A stretch of 64,000 nucleotides of DNA from PALSA-270 sp963770245 (GTDB lineage: Bacteria; Acidobacteriota; Terriglobia; Terriglobales; Acidobacteriaceae). The notes below the pieces were generated by a model that saw nothing but the letters and a program-made list of their open reading frames with translations, did no database searches and was not told the DNA's origin. The DNA lies in the NCBI GenBank assembly GCA_963770245.1, contig CAVYOX010000001.1, forward strand, positions 62,001-126,000, in the 5' to 3' direction. Made by a program: the position numbers and the translations under genes. Positions 44,334-54,983 of this stretch are shown here, one piece after another. The stretch's first letter is position 1. Every line of letters begins with the position of its first letter.

Positions 44334-47321
44334 TTGTCGACCACGAGACCGCCAAGCGAGCCCAGTCCGCCGCTTCGCCCGAGTCCAGCGGAACCGAGCG
44401 GCCCAGCCAGCTCCCAAGCATACGTCCCCTTCCAAGATCCGGAAAGCGCTCTACCCCTGCTGTCCCAAGTCAGCCGCAGGCTTTCGCCCGCTCTGGCTGC
44501 GTCCCTGCCGGCGCTGCTGGCCGAGTCGCCCGATCCCGACTCCGCGCTCATTCTCTTTGACCGTCTGACCAGTGAATCCGTCGAGACACTGCACTTGCTC
44601 AGCCAACACCACTCGCTCGCCCACTACGCCATCGTGGTGTTCGGACACAGTCGCTTCCTCGGGGAGACCCTGCTGCGCAACCCCGACGTTCTGCCAGCCT
44701 TCCTGCGCGAGCGGAATCTGGATCGAAGCTTCTCCCGCGAGGAGTTCCATGAAGCGCTCGCCCGCTTCCGCGCCCGTTCGTTCGAATCCGACATCTCCGT
44801 TCTCCTGGCCCGTTTCAAGCGCCGTGAATACCTCCGTATCATGCTGCGGGACGTGCTGAAAATCGCCCCCCTGGCCGAAACCACAGCCGAGATTTCCGCC
44901 CTTGCCGATGTCCTGATCGAACAGGCTTTGCGGGACGCCGACTCGCGTCTGCTGCGCCGTTTCGATCCGCCGCAGCACCCAGACGACGCCGGACGTTTGG
45001 TAGACACCCCGTTCGCCATTCTGTCCCTCGGAAAGCTGGGAGGCAACGAGCTCAATTACAGCTCGGACGTCGATCTGATGTTCATCTACGGAGACGGAGA
45101 AGCGCCCCCGAGAGCGCCCGTCTCGAACCGCGAGTATTTCATTCGCCTGGCGCAGCAGGTCACGGAAATCCTCTCCCGCCTGACCCCGGAAGGTCCGGTC
45201 TTTCGTATCGATCTGCGCCTGCGTCCGCAGGGCGGGGAAGGCGAACTGGCCATCAGCCTCTCGCAGGCCCTCGACTATTACGCCACCCAGGCGCACGACT
45301 GGGAGCGCCAGGCGCTCATCAAGGTGCGCTGCTCGGCCGGAGACGTGGCCCTAGGCCGGCGATTCACCCGCGCCGTCGAGCCCCATGTGTACACCGAACA
45401 GGTGAATTTTGCCGCCATCAAGACCGCGCTCCTGGCGCGCGAGAAAATGCACACGCGCCGCCGTCGGCTGCGCGGTCTCGAGCCGCCGGGGCCGAGCATC
45501 AACCTCAAGCTGGATCCCGGTGGCATCCGGGACATCGAGTTTCTGGTGCAGTGTCTACAGCGCGTCTACGGCGGCCAAGAGTCCTGGCTGCGCTCGGGCG
45601 GCACTTTGTTTTCCCTGCAAAAGCTGCACGACAAGGGTCACGTGAGCGGCAAGGAATTTCACCAGCTCAGCCGCGCCTACGAATTTCTGCGCCACGTGGA
45701 GCACCGCCTGCAACTTCGCCAGGGCCAGCAGACTCACCGCCTGCCCGCCACCGAATCCAGCCTGCGCATCCTGCAGCGCTCGATCGAGGGGTATGCTCCG
45801 GGGGAATACCGCAAGGGCGATCTGGTCACGATCGTCGCGCAGCGCATGGGCGCCGTGGCGGAAATCTACCGCCGCATCATCTATCAGCAGCAAGTGCAAA
45901 GCCGTCACGAAATACCGGATGCGCCCTTCGAATTGCGCGGCACCTTCGAGTCGGGGGCCGCGGACCAGTCATCTCAACAAATTCTCGAGCGCCTGGCCGC
46001 CGATTCCCCGGCTCTCGACCGCGTCGTCAACTCGCCCGACCTCAGCCCGCAGGCGCGTACCCGACTGTTCCGTTTTCTCTGGTCCGCCTTTGCCAGCTCC
46101 GAACGCTACGCCGCAGTGCTGCGCAATCCGGAGGCCGTCGCGCGCGCTGTCGTCCTGTTTGAAGCGAGCGATTATCTGAGCGACGTTTTGGTTCGACATC
46201 CGGAGGAAATTGCCACTCTGTCGGATCTGGCCGACACGTCGTCCCGGGCGGCCAGCGGCTATCTGTTCGAGAGTCCCTTCGGGCTAGGCCGCAGGGCCGG
46301 GGACCCGGTCTTTCGCTATCTGGCAGAAACCTCGGCTCCGTACAGCGAAAAACTTTCTCTGCTGCGCCAACACTATGGCCATCGCGTGTTCGCGGCCGGC
46401 GCTCGTGACATCACCGAATTGCGGGAGGTCTACACCTCTCTCGCTTCAACCACGGCCGCTGCAGAAGACGCGATCGAGGCCGCCTTCAACATCGCGGGCG
46501 CACCGGAAGGCCTGGCGGTAATGGCTGTAGGCCGCCTGGGCAGCACCGAATTCGATGTACTGTCGGACGTAGACATCCTGTTCGTCAGTGGAGAAGACGA
46601 GGATCGCCCGGCGCTCACCAAAGCAGCCGAGCAGATCATGCAGGCGCTGGCCGTCTACACCCGCGACGGAATGGTGTTTCCCGTGGATGCGCGCCTGCGA
46701 CCCCGCGGCGGCGAAGGCGAATTGCTGGTCACCCCGACGCAGCTGGTCGACTATTTCACGCAAGAAGCGCAGCCCTGGGAGGCGCTCATGTATACCAAGC
46801 TGCGCTTCCTGGCGGGCTCGAGAACTCTCGGCGAAAGGGCCCTGGCGGCGGCCCAGGTTCTTTTCCACCGCTTCTCGACCGACGAGCCGCTGAAAAAGGC
46901 GATCCGCGACATGCGCGCCAAGCTCGACACCGTCGAGTCGCCGGAAAAGAGCTTCAAGACTTCGCCCGGCGCCATCTACGACATTGATTTCCTGACTGCT
47001 TTTCTGCTGGTGCGACATGGCGTCTCGGACAAAAGCGGGAGTCTGCGCGACCGCCTCTGGCGCTCGGTGGCCAGCGGAGGCCTAGAAAAATCGGACGCCG
47101 CGGTGCTCGACCACGCCGCCGAGTTGCTGCGCACGGTTGAGCACATCGTGCGCCTGGTCGTGGGTCGGGCCAGAAAATGGCTCCCGGCCACTGAGCACGC
47201 CAGCCAAGTCACCGAGAGGCTGGTTTCTGAGATCCTTCGCCGCGACTTCCCGCGCGGCCTTGAAAGCGAGCTGCTTGAAACCTGCCAGCGCACGCGAAAG
47301 ATTTTCAATCGCCTGTGCTGA
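44334..47321 (+). CDS. glnE: Glutamine synthetase adenylyltransferase/adenylyl-removing enzyme
   Basis: 995 residues from TTG 44334. It adds or removes AMP at the glutamine synthetase tyrosine according to nitrogen status. Two nucleotidyltransferase domains are visible: GGNELNYSSDVDLMFIYG near residue 235 (removal domain) and GSTEFDVLSDVDILFVSGED near 733 (transfer domain), each with a paired RIDLRLRPQGGEGELA- or VDARLRPRGGEGELL-type block. Helical linkers lie between and after them. GlnA at 29312 keeps the target Tyr, so the pair is functional in principle. No PII gene is in the window. Confidence 0.97.
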   Translation: MSTTRPPSEPSPPLRPSPAEPSGPASSQAYVPFQDPESALPLLSQVSRRLSPALAASLPALLAESPDPDSALILFDRLTSESVETLHLLSQHHSLAHYAIVVFGHSRFLGETLLRNPDVLPAFLRERNLDRSFSREEFHEALARFRARSFESDISVLLARFKRREYLRIMLRDVLKIAPLAETTAEISALADVLIEQALRDADSRLLRRFDPPQHPDDAGRLVDTPFAILSLGKLGGNELNYSSDVDLMFIYGDGEAPPRAPVSNREYFIRLAQQVTEILSRLTPEGPVFRIDLRLRPQGGEGELAISLSQALDYYATQAHDWERQALIKVRCSAGDVALGRRFTRAVEPHVYTEQVNFAAIKTALLAREKMHTRRRRLRGLEPPGPSINLKLDPGGIRDIEFLVQCLQRVYGGQESWLRSGGTLFSLQKLHDKGHVSGKEFHQLSRAYEFLRHVEHRLQLRQGQQTHRLPATESSLRILQRSIEGYAPGEYRKGDLVTIVAQRMGAVAEIYRRIIYQQQVQSRHEIPDAPFELRGTFESGAADQSSQQILERLAADSPALDRVVNSPDLSPQARTRLFRFLWSAFASSERYAAVLRNPEAVARAVVLFEASDYLSDVLVRHPEEIATLSDLADTSSRAASGYLFESPFGLGRRAGDPVFRYLAETSAPYSEKLSLLRQHYGHRVFAAGARDITELREVYTSLASTTAAAEDAIEAAFNIAGAPEGLAVMAVGRLGSTEFDVLSDVDILFVSGEDEDRPALTKAAEQIMQALAVYTRDGMVFPVDARLRPRGGEGELLVTPTQLVDYFTQEAQPWEALMYTKLRFLAGSRTLGERALAAAQVLFHRFSTDEPLKKAIRDMRAKLDTVESPEKSFKTSPGAIYDIDFLTAFLLVRHGVSDKSGSLRDRLWRSVASGGLEKSDAAVLDHAAELLRTVEHIVRLVVGRARKWLPATEHASQVTERLVSEILRRDFPRGLESELLETCQRTRKIFNRLC

Positions 47322-47387
47322 GATCCTGTTCGTACAGGTGCAAGGTCGTACAGGGCAGGACCAGCGCGCCCAGCGATCCCGAATGAA

Positions 47388-47876
47388 TCAACGCGGATGC
47401 TTCGATTTCAGAGAGTAATTCCAAGCCACGCCGAATCCGGTCACCGCAATGTGCCCGATCGATAACCAGCGCTCCATCGAGTGATGTCCGGTGCGGTGCA
47501 ACCAGTAAGAAAGGCCGACCGAAGTGGCCGCTCCCGCTGCCTCCACGCCGGCAAAGGCAGCCGAGTTGTTCACTACATCGGAGGCCAGCAGAATCTCGGT
47601 TCTGCCCCGAGCCTGAAAATTGCGGGTGGAGGCATAGTCGAGTCCGCGAAACGCCGCGACGCCAGAAAAAAGCAGGATATTGGTGCGGTCCCAGAAACGA
47701 TGGGTCGGAAGCGCCGGCTCGGGCGATCGGACCGCTCCGGGCGAAGAGGGAAGCGCCTGCGGCGAGGCTGTCGCTGGCTTTGCTCCCTGGCTTTCCCCCT
47801 GCCCCAGAAGCGCCAGAGGCCATGCTGCCACGAACAGGGCCAGGGCCCAGCAAGCGATGCGCCGCTTGAAAAACAT
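47388..47876 (-). CDS. Hypothetical membrane protein
   Basis: 162 residues. N-terminal signal or helix (ACWALALFVAAWPLALLGQ), then NILLFSGVAAFRGLDYASTRN and a GAATSVGLSYWLHRTGHHSMERW stretch followed by IGHIAVTGFGVAWNY. The final part may form one to three membrane segments. No function recognised. It converges on glnE and diverges from icd, with 139 bases to the icd start. Confidence 0.6.
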   Translation of the reverse strand: MFFKRRIACWALALFVAAWPLALLGQGESQGAKPATASPQALPSSPGAVRSPEPALPTHRFWDRTNILLFSGVAAFRGLDYASTRNFQARGRTEILLASDVVNNSAAFAGVEAAGAATSVGLSYWLHRTGHHSMERWLSIGHIAVTGFGVAWNYSLKSKHPR

Positions 47877-48015
47877 TTCTGTATTCTACCGATCAGCAAC
47901 CGCCCGGTTGTCATCCAAACGTCATCTGGGGCGGCGCTCCCTTCCGTAATTTCCCGCCTGCTGCTGCCAGCCCTTATAATTGTGAGTTTCATCCATTCCT
48001 TACGGAGGAGTCTGA

Positions 48016-49440
<1,425 letters not shown>

Positions 49441-49605
49441 GGAGAGGTCTCGAGTACTCCTCCGTCGGTCATCTGGGTTTGCGTGGGACCGGCATCCCAC
49501 CCGAGCAGAGGATGCCGAGGACCGAGGGTGTTCTGTCTGCCCCGGGGTTTTACCCGTGGCCAAGAGTTTTGTAATCGGAAGCGAAGCACGGCTGAAAGGA
49601 CATCC

Positions 49606-50532
49606 ATGCGCAAGAAAGTCACCATCGTGGGTTCAGGCAACGTAGGCGCCACCGCGGCTCACTGGATTGCCTCGAAAGAGCTAGCGGACGTCGTCCTCAT
49701 CGACATCATCGAGGGTGTGCCGCAGGGCAAGGGTCTCGACCTGCTCGAAGCCATGCCCATCGAAAAGCGCGACGCCCAGATCAGGGGAACCAACGACTAT
49801 CAAGACACGGCCCACTCCGACATCGTCGTCATCACCGCCGGCATTCCCCGCAAACCCGGCATGAGCCGCGACGATCTGCTGAACACCAACCACAAGATCA
49901 TGAAGGATGTGGTCTCGAAGGCCGTCCAATATTCTCCCCAGTGCATCCTCATCATCGTCTCGAATCCCTTGGATGCCATGGCGCAGGCTGCCTTCAAGAT
50001 GAGCGGTTTCCCGCGCGAGCGTGTCATTGGTATGGCCGGCGTGCTCGATTCCGCGCGCTTCCGCACCTTCATCGCCGAGGAACTCAAGGTCAGCGTCGAG
50101 AATGTGACCGCCTTCGTGCTCGGCGGCCACGGCGATACCATGGTCCCTCTGCCGCGTTACTCGACCGTCGCCGGCATCCCCATCACCGAACTGATGGATC
50201 GCTCGACGGTCGAACGGCTGGTGCAGCGAACCCGCGACGGCGGCGCCGAAATCGTAAAGTATCTCAAGACCGGCAGCGCCTACTACGCCCCCTCGGCCGC
50301 CGTTACCGAGATGGTCGAAGCCATCCTCAAGGATAAGAAGAAGATTCTTCCCTGCGCCGCGTATCTCGACGGTGAATACGGAATCAAGGGCCTTTATGTC
50401 GGGGTTCCGGTGAAACTCGGTGCGAAAGGCATCGAGCAGATCATCGAGATCAAGCTCACCCCCGAAGAGAAGACTGCGCTCGACAAAAGCGCCGCAGCGG
50501 TCAAGGAACTGGTGGCGGTCATCGGCGTGTAG
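49606..50532 (+). CDS. mdh: Malate dehydrogenase (LDH-like type)
   Basis: 308 residues from ATG 49606, preceded by GAAAGGA. The nucleotide loop is TIVGSGNVGATAAHW, the following Asp in VLIDIIEGVPQGK selects NAD. Substrate residues include GIPRKPGMSRDDLL and the catalytic His in FVLGGHGDTMVPLPRY. It interconverts malate and oxaloacetate. The longer in-frame start at 49483 has no support. It is a TCA-cycle neighbour of icd. Confidence 0.97.
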   Translation: MRKKVTIVGSGNVGATAAHWIASKELADVVLIDIIEGVPQGKGLDLLEAMPIEKRDAQIRGTNDYQDTAHSDIVVITAGIPRKPGMSRDDLLNTNHKIMKDVVSKAVQYSPQCILIIVSNPLDAMAQAAFKMSGFPRERVIGMAGVLDSARFRTFIAEELKVSVENVTAFVLGGHGDTMVPLPRYSTVAGIPITELMDRSTVERLVQRTRDGGAEIVKYLKTGSAYYAPSAAVTEMVEAILKDKKKILPCAAYLDGEYGIKGLYVGVPVKLGAKGIEQIIEIKLTPEEKTALDKSAAAVKELVAVIGV

Positions 50533-50824
50533 TCCCCGGGCTGGGACATGGAGTGAGGCTGTGATCTCGAGCCTAGTCCTGGCTTCGCAAATCGAATCAC
50601 GATGCGCCGAGGGACCTGGAAGTTACGACAACGCGGACACCAAGATGGAGTCGGCTCCCCCGAAATCCTCGCGGGAGGGTTTGGAACTAACCGACGTCAT
50701 AGTTTTCAACGCCGCCGGGGCGAATCTGCCAGCCACACAATTGATTGCGATTGAGGCCCAGAATAGCGGCCCAATCCGTGCCCTACTGCAACTGTCTTTT
50801 GGTCGCGTCGGCCGGGTTGCTATG

Positions 50825-51200
50825 GGTTCCAGTGTCGTTGTTGGGCTTCGATTTCCGTTTCCTGCCGTGACCTATCTGTTGCCGGTACATGCGGTTGAGT
50901 TCTGGTTCTATCAACGGCACGCGCCACTTTCGCAGAGAAGTCCGTGCGTTCGAGCAGTGTTCCATCGAATTCTGCAGCTTCCGCTTCGGCTTTGGTGCTC
51001 AAGCTCTATACGATCTACTCTCCTCCGAACCATCCGGACGGGACAGTACCGTCTTCGACGTATTCACCACATTGTGGTACGTCGCCGTTGGAACCACAAC
51101 CGTATCTCCGTCGTGCACCAGCCGTTCTTCTCGATGTGGAAGAACTGCTGTCAACTTCTTGTGCTCTTTCACGAGCACCCGAATGTGGGATCTTATCCAA
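50825..51200 (-). pseudogene. Decayed cupin gene with an inverted internal segment
   Basis: On the minus strand a cupin can be read in pieces: a EVDQFFHIEKNG-type metal-binding strand near 51145 if two extra bases are ignored, then DGDTVVVPTATYHNVVNTS, and later STKAEAEAAEFDGTLLER. The piece that belongs between the last two, KLYTIYSPPNHPDGTV, is encoded at 50998-51048 on the opposite (plus) strand. So about 50 bases are inverted in place, with frameshifts nearby. The gene cannot make a full protein. Confidence 0.7.
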
Positions 51201-51276
51201 CATCCGCCAAAGAATGTTTCGCGCGAACGCAGCCATCGGCCGAGTGACAGACAACCGCAGATCGAGTCCGGATGCC

Positions 51277-51984
51277 CTAGTCTTTGTCTTTGGCTTTCTC
51301 CTCGGCCTTGGCTTGGCCTTTTGCTCCGCGAACTTCTGCAAGGAACGGCTGGGCTGCAGGCGGAACTGGCACTTGGCCCAACAGCAAAGCCCTAGTGGTG
51401 ACGTCGCTTCCATACATCGCGCGCCGTGAGTCATCGTCTTGACGGAGCGATGCACCTTCCAAGGTGAGCCCAGCGAACGCACCCTTGGAACGAGAGTAGG
51501 TCAGGATCTCTGTATCCATCTTCCAATCCGTACCGGCCTCGGCATGTCGTCCAACTGGACCCGCTGCCGCTGAAGCATCCCCTCCGACTTGGAAATTGCT
51601 TGAGAGGAGCCTTTGCATCCCTTTGTCATTCTGGATAATCAATACCACGTCCACAGCTTCCACACCGATCTGCAACCCCCAGCTTCCACCTGAAATCGTG
51701 ATAAACGCCGGCGCGCTCCAGCCCTCCGCTGTGCGGCAGGTGGCTACGCCTTTGCCTCCTTTGGCCCCGAAGACAAAGCCACCTTTGACCATGTGCGGTA
51801 TAACGGCGACGCACTTCGCATGTTCCAACACTTCTTCGGGGATTCCCCTGTCAGGCATCCCCATAATTTCGTGCAGCACCGCCGTAGCACTGTCCAGCCG
51901 TTCGGTGGCATCTTCCCGCGCCGACCCTGCCCAGCACAGCGTGCTGAGACTCAATATCGCAAGTACCAACATTACTTTTTTCAT
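51277..51984 (-). CDS. SYLF/Ysc84-domain lipid-binding protein
   Basis: 235 residues with a signal peptide (VMLVLAILSLSTLCWAG). The SYLF domain covers most of the mature protein: ECVAVIPHMVKGGFVFGAKGG-like block (KCVAVIPHMVKGGFVFG), AFITISGGSWGLQIGVEAVD, LIIQNDKGMQRLLSSNFQ and YSRSKGAFAGLTLEGASLR. Family members bind phosphoinositides or phospholipids; exported bacterial members probably act at the envelope. The C-terminus is Lys/Glu-rich. It lies between decayed genes. Confidence 0.92.
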   Translation of the reverse strand: MKKVMLVLAILSLSTLCWAGSAREDATERLDSATAVLHEIMGMPDRGIPEEVLEHAKCVAVIPHMVKGGFVFGAKGGKGVATCRTAEGWSAPAFITISGGSWGLQIGVEAVDVVLIIQNDKGMQRLLSSNFQVGGDASAAAGPVGRHAEAGTDWKMDTEILTYSRSKGAFAGLTLEGASLRQDDDSRRAMYGSDVTTRALLLGQVPVPPAAQPFLAEVRGAKGQAKAEEKAKDKD

Positions 51985-52283
51985 GGGACAACCTCATTTC
52001 TGCCGCGACCCGGACGACCGGGCAAACCGTTCCTAGATCGGCCTGAGGCAGTCTGGGGTGGCGGGCAAACTATCCTTTTCAGACACCACATAGATTCGCT
52101 CGCTTGCTCGAGCAAAACTGTTCAAAATTGATCGTCTCGTAAGGCATCAAATAAACTCTTCTCCCTCGCATTTTCTTGATTTGGGAACCGTTCAGGCATG
52201 GCGGATTAGTGGTTTTCGGTTATTTACGCTGTCGAGGAAAGCGATAAAATAAAAACGGGGTTGCTTAGCCGAAGGAGGTGTGT

Positions 52284-53045
52284 ATGTCTCCTGCTGGCCA
52301 ACCCAACAGTTCTCCACGCAGAAGGAAGATCACCCGCCGCGCCCCAATTGACCCGACACTCCAAACGGAGCGTAATGCCCTGATTCCAAGTGAAGAGGCC
52401 AGGAAGAGGAGCGATTTCGATCCCCATGCATTCCTCGCCACGATCGGCGAGGGCCGGAAATTTGTGCTTTGTCCGAAGAAACAAATCATCTTCGCGCAAG
52501 GGAATATCGCTGATGCGGTGTTCTATATCCAGACGGGCAATGTAAAACTCACAGTAGTCTCGCAGACTGGCAAGGAAGCGACGATCGGCCTATTAGGTGA
52601 GGGAGATTTTTTCGGCGAAGGTTCGCTTGCGGGCCAGGCGGTCCGCATGGAGTCCGCAACTGCGATCACGGATTGCGCTGTTCTGCGAATTGACAAGAAA
52701 GCCATGATGGAAACGCTTCACCGCGAGCCCGAATTCTCCCACCTGTTCGTGGCCTATTTGTTGACAAGGAACATTCGTTACGAAGAAGATCTGGTGGATC
52801 AGCTTTTCAATTCGAGCGAAAAGAGGCTAGCCCGGATTCTTTTGCTGCTCGCTCATTTTGGCAAGGAAGGCAAACCCGAGCCTGTAGTTCCCAAGATCAG
52901 TCAGGAGATGCTGGCGGAAATGATCGGCACGACCCGCTCGCGGGTCAGTTTCTTCATGAACCGGTTCAGAAAATTCGGATTTATTCACTACAACGGCGGC
53001 CTGCAAGTCCATAGCTCGCTGCTTAGTGTCGTGCTGCACGACTAG
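52284..53045 (+). CDS. Crp/Fnr-family transcriptional regulator
   Basis: 253 residues from ATG 52284, five to six bases after AAGGAGG. An N-terminal Arg-rich tail is followed by the cyclic-nucleotide-type beta-barrel (FAQGNIADAVFYIQTGNVKLTVV, GLLGEGDFFGEGSLAG), a long dimer helix (LFVAYLLTRNIRYEEDLVDQL), and the winged helix (ISQEMLAEMIGTTRSRVSFFMNRFRKFGFI). No cysteine set like that of Fnr is present, so it is not an iron-sulfur oxygen sensor of that kind. Target genes are unknown. No Fnr-type box was found next to it. Confidence 0.95.
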   Translation: MSPAGQPNSSPRRRKITRRAPIDPTLQTERNALIPSEEARKRSDFDPHAFLATIGEGRKFVLCPKKQIIFAQGNIADAVFYIQTGNVKLTVVSQTGKEATIGLLGEGDFFGEGSLAGQAVRMESATAITDCAVLRIDKKAMMETLHREPEFSHLFVAYLLTRNIRYEEDLVDQLFNSSEKRLARILLLLAHFGKEGKPEPVVPKISQEMLAEMIGTTRSRVSFFMNRFRKFGFIHYNGGLQVHSSLLSVVLHD

Positions 53046-53121
53046 ATTCCCGAAAAAGCGGAACTCTACGCTTCTGCAGACTCAGTCACTCTCGGCTTCG
53101 CCATTTCCTCCATGACTTCGG

Positions 53122-53345
53122 CTAGCGTCGCTTTATTGGCACAAACTCTGTACTGCCGAGGCTGCGGGTGTCACCTCAGGGATGTCCGGTCTTGACTTGC
53201 CTGGTGGGCGCGCTTGTCTACGAGTCTGGAGAAGCTCGCCAGCCGTGCAGCGCCGGGAGAATTCTCACTGTCGCCAATTTCCTGCTACTCACGGCCGTCA
53301 TCCTACCCATGCTGCCCCAACCTGGTAGTTCGAACCCCCAAGCAA
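53122..53345 (+). pseudogene. Fragment of an MgtC/DUF4010 gene
   Basis: Short stretches match the intact protein of 32655-33914 in order: LYWHKL then AEAAGVTSGMSGL, then after a one-base shift TCLVGALVY, then a deletion, LEKLASRAAPGEF in another frame, and ILTVANFLLLTAVILPMLP in a third. At least three frameshifts and a deletion are needed. It is a relic of a second, related gene and not a copy error of the intact one, as amino-acid differences are many. Confidence 0.75.
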
Positions 53346-53778
53346 TCGCCGTACGCAGGTCAGAACAGTCCGGAACAAGATTCGCCGTGCACCGCATTCC
53401 TTAACCACGCCCCCCTGCTCCTAACGATTCTCTGGGGCGTCCACCCAAATAGTCGGGACGTTTGTCGGTGGTTCCTTTAACGCTCACTCTTGGGCACTCA
53501 CTCCGTCTGCTGACTGCGAACCTAGTCATGCGCAACCATGGGCAGATCATCTTCTCCGACATCGCGGCGGAGATGAAGCCGTTGGTCGTGTCATCCATGT
53601 CGAGCGTCAGCCGGGCCTCCGTGTCATCCGCGATACGAAACGCTTCCTCTTTGAGCCGGCCCTCGACGAGCAACAAGCGGCAGCTAGACACACTTCCGCG
53701 TTTCCTATCGCCGCCGATTTTCTTAACTGCCTAGAAAAGCAAGATGCCTTGATTCACTACCGATAGACGAGGACGAAT
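53346..53778. other. Stretch with unrecognised decayed coding sequence
   Basis: On the plus strand a coherent but start-less frame ends with FLFEPALDEQQAAARH and FLNCLEKQDALIHYR before a stop near 53766. On the minus strand a frame from 53691 is also open. Neither has a ribosome site or a known family. It looks like relic coding sequence in the same decayed zone. Confidence 0.4.
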
Positions 53779-54110
53779 ATGCCACGGTTCGAGATCAACC
53801 AGATCCGCCACATCTGTGCTTCTGTTCGGCTGGATGAGTCCACCGCCACGCAAATCAATCAGTATGCCGCTTTCATCCACGCATCCGCCGACGATGTCGT
53901 GGACCAGGCGCGCTGAACTCTGGGTTTTGGAAGGACGTGACTCTAGGAGTCTTTCAAGACGCCACAGGCGGAGCAGGTTGCTTCGACGTTGCGTGCCCGG
54001 AAAGGCCCAATCACCGGCGCGGCGGAGCAGCCTGCAAAGAAGCTTGTGCCCCGGGTGGAGTCCACGACCTCGATGCGGGCGGTGAAGGCGCGATCCAGCA
54101 TTCAAATTTC
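53779..54110 (+). pseudogene. Frameshifted small acidobacterial-type gene
   Basis: ATG 53779 begins a clean frame (FEINQIRHICASVRLDES, YAAFIHASADDVVDQA) that stops early at TGA. The next frame reads LNSGFWKDVTL and the third frame SFKTPQAEQVASTLRARKG, then ITGAAEQPAKKLVPRVESTT. The order and spacing suggest one ancestral protein of about 110 residues broken by two frameshifts. Its family role is unknown. Confidence 0.6.
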
Positions 54111-54138
54111 ATGGCGGAGCAGAATTTTGCCACGCCAC

Positions 54139-54576
54139 CTATTTTTGCTGAATTGACTCCACGTACTTGGTGATCGCGTCCAACCTTACTTCTCCCCAGT
54201 CTTCGTCCGATTCGACCTCATGGAAGATTGGCCCCCATATAGGCATCTCTCGGTCGCCGTGGGCGAGCGGACCAGGTTCTTTTCCGTCGATGATTTCCTT
54301 TACGCGCCGGTACGGGAACTCTCCGCCATTTTTTTTCGAGATTAGAGTCAAGTCCGGAACCGTATGCTTTAGGGCAAGTGATGCTGGTCCATGCCCTCGT
54401 CCATCAGTTCCATGACACGCGGCGCAGTAGTACCGAAAAATCTTCGCTCCCTCGACCGGGATACGCGCAGGCGAGGGCGCTTCATTCTGCTTCTGAGCTG
54501 CCAGCAAGAGAACAGCCGATAGAAGAACCAGCCACAGAAGCAGCATCGTCCATCGTTCTTGCCTCTGCATAAGCAC
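54139..54576 (-). CDS. Membrane-anchored or exported c-type cytochrome
   Basis: 145 residues. A helix (LLLWLVLLSAVLLLAAQ) anchors or exports it. The heme site is CAACH in FRYYCAACHGTDGRG, and the sixth ligand Met is in DREMPIWGP. Domain size fits a mono-heme class I cytochrome c. Starts are GTG 54576 or ATG 54570, the latter with GGGG close by. Its electron partners are not in the window. Confidence 0.93.
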   Translation of the reverse strand: MLMQRQERWTMLLLWLVLLSAVLLLAAQKQNEAPSPARIPVEGAKIFRYYCAACHGTDGRGHGPASLALKHTVPDLTLISKKNGGEFPYRRVKEIIDGKEPGPLAHGDREMPIWGPIFHEVESDEDWGEVRLDAITKYVESIQQK

Positions 54577-54983
54577 CCCGTTGCGCTGATTTTGACGATA
54601 CTACCACGACCCGGCGCGAACGACTCCCTCCCTCGTTCGCACCGAGGGGGATAGGCCGGCGCGTTGAGACTCGCACACAGCTTGCCACCTGGGGAGGTGG
54701 TTTGAAGCTACACCAATGTCTTTGAGGCACGAACAGTACCTTAGCGACTGTGGTCGGGTAACGCGCACTTCAGAGGTGATTTCAGGAGAGCCCGATCGCG
54801 CCACTAGTACCGGCTTGCCGACCAGGCGCGCGATTTTGACGGCGCAATAGCGGTGGCGGAGAAAGCGGGACGTGTGAGTTTGCCAACGTCCGGTCCATCC
54901 TACCTACTGGATACAATCGCACTCTCATTTGGCGTGATTTCCGGCAGGCGTAGGAACGAACCATTGTGTCCGATGGAGGAAGT
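54577..54983. other. Intergenic stretch without a supported gene
   Basis: About 400 bases between the cytochrome c gene start and the end of the RND gene. Open frames here are short and Arg/Ser-rich. I see no terminator hairpin with a T-tract or RNA gene. Confidence 0.45.

Noticed and set aside
50420..51247. Plus-strand frame running from mdh across the cupin relic
   Set aside because: It starts inside mdh in the wrong frame and reads antisense through most cupin segments; only the inverted piece gives a sensible match on this strand, in a different frame.
52080..52283. Fnr-type binding site before the Crp/Fnr gene
   Set aside because: Only half-sites such as TTGAT are found; no TTGAT-N4-ATCAA palindrome.
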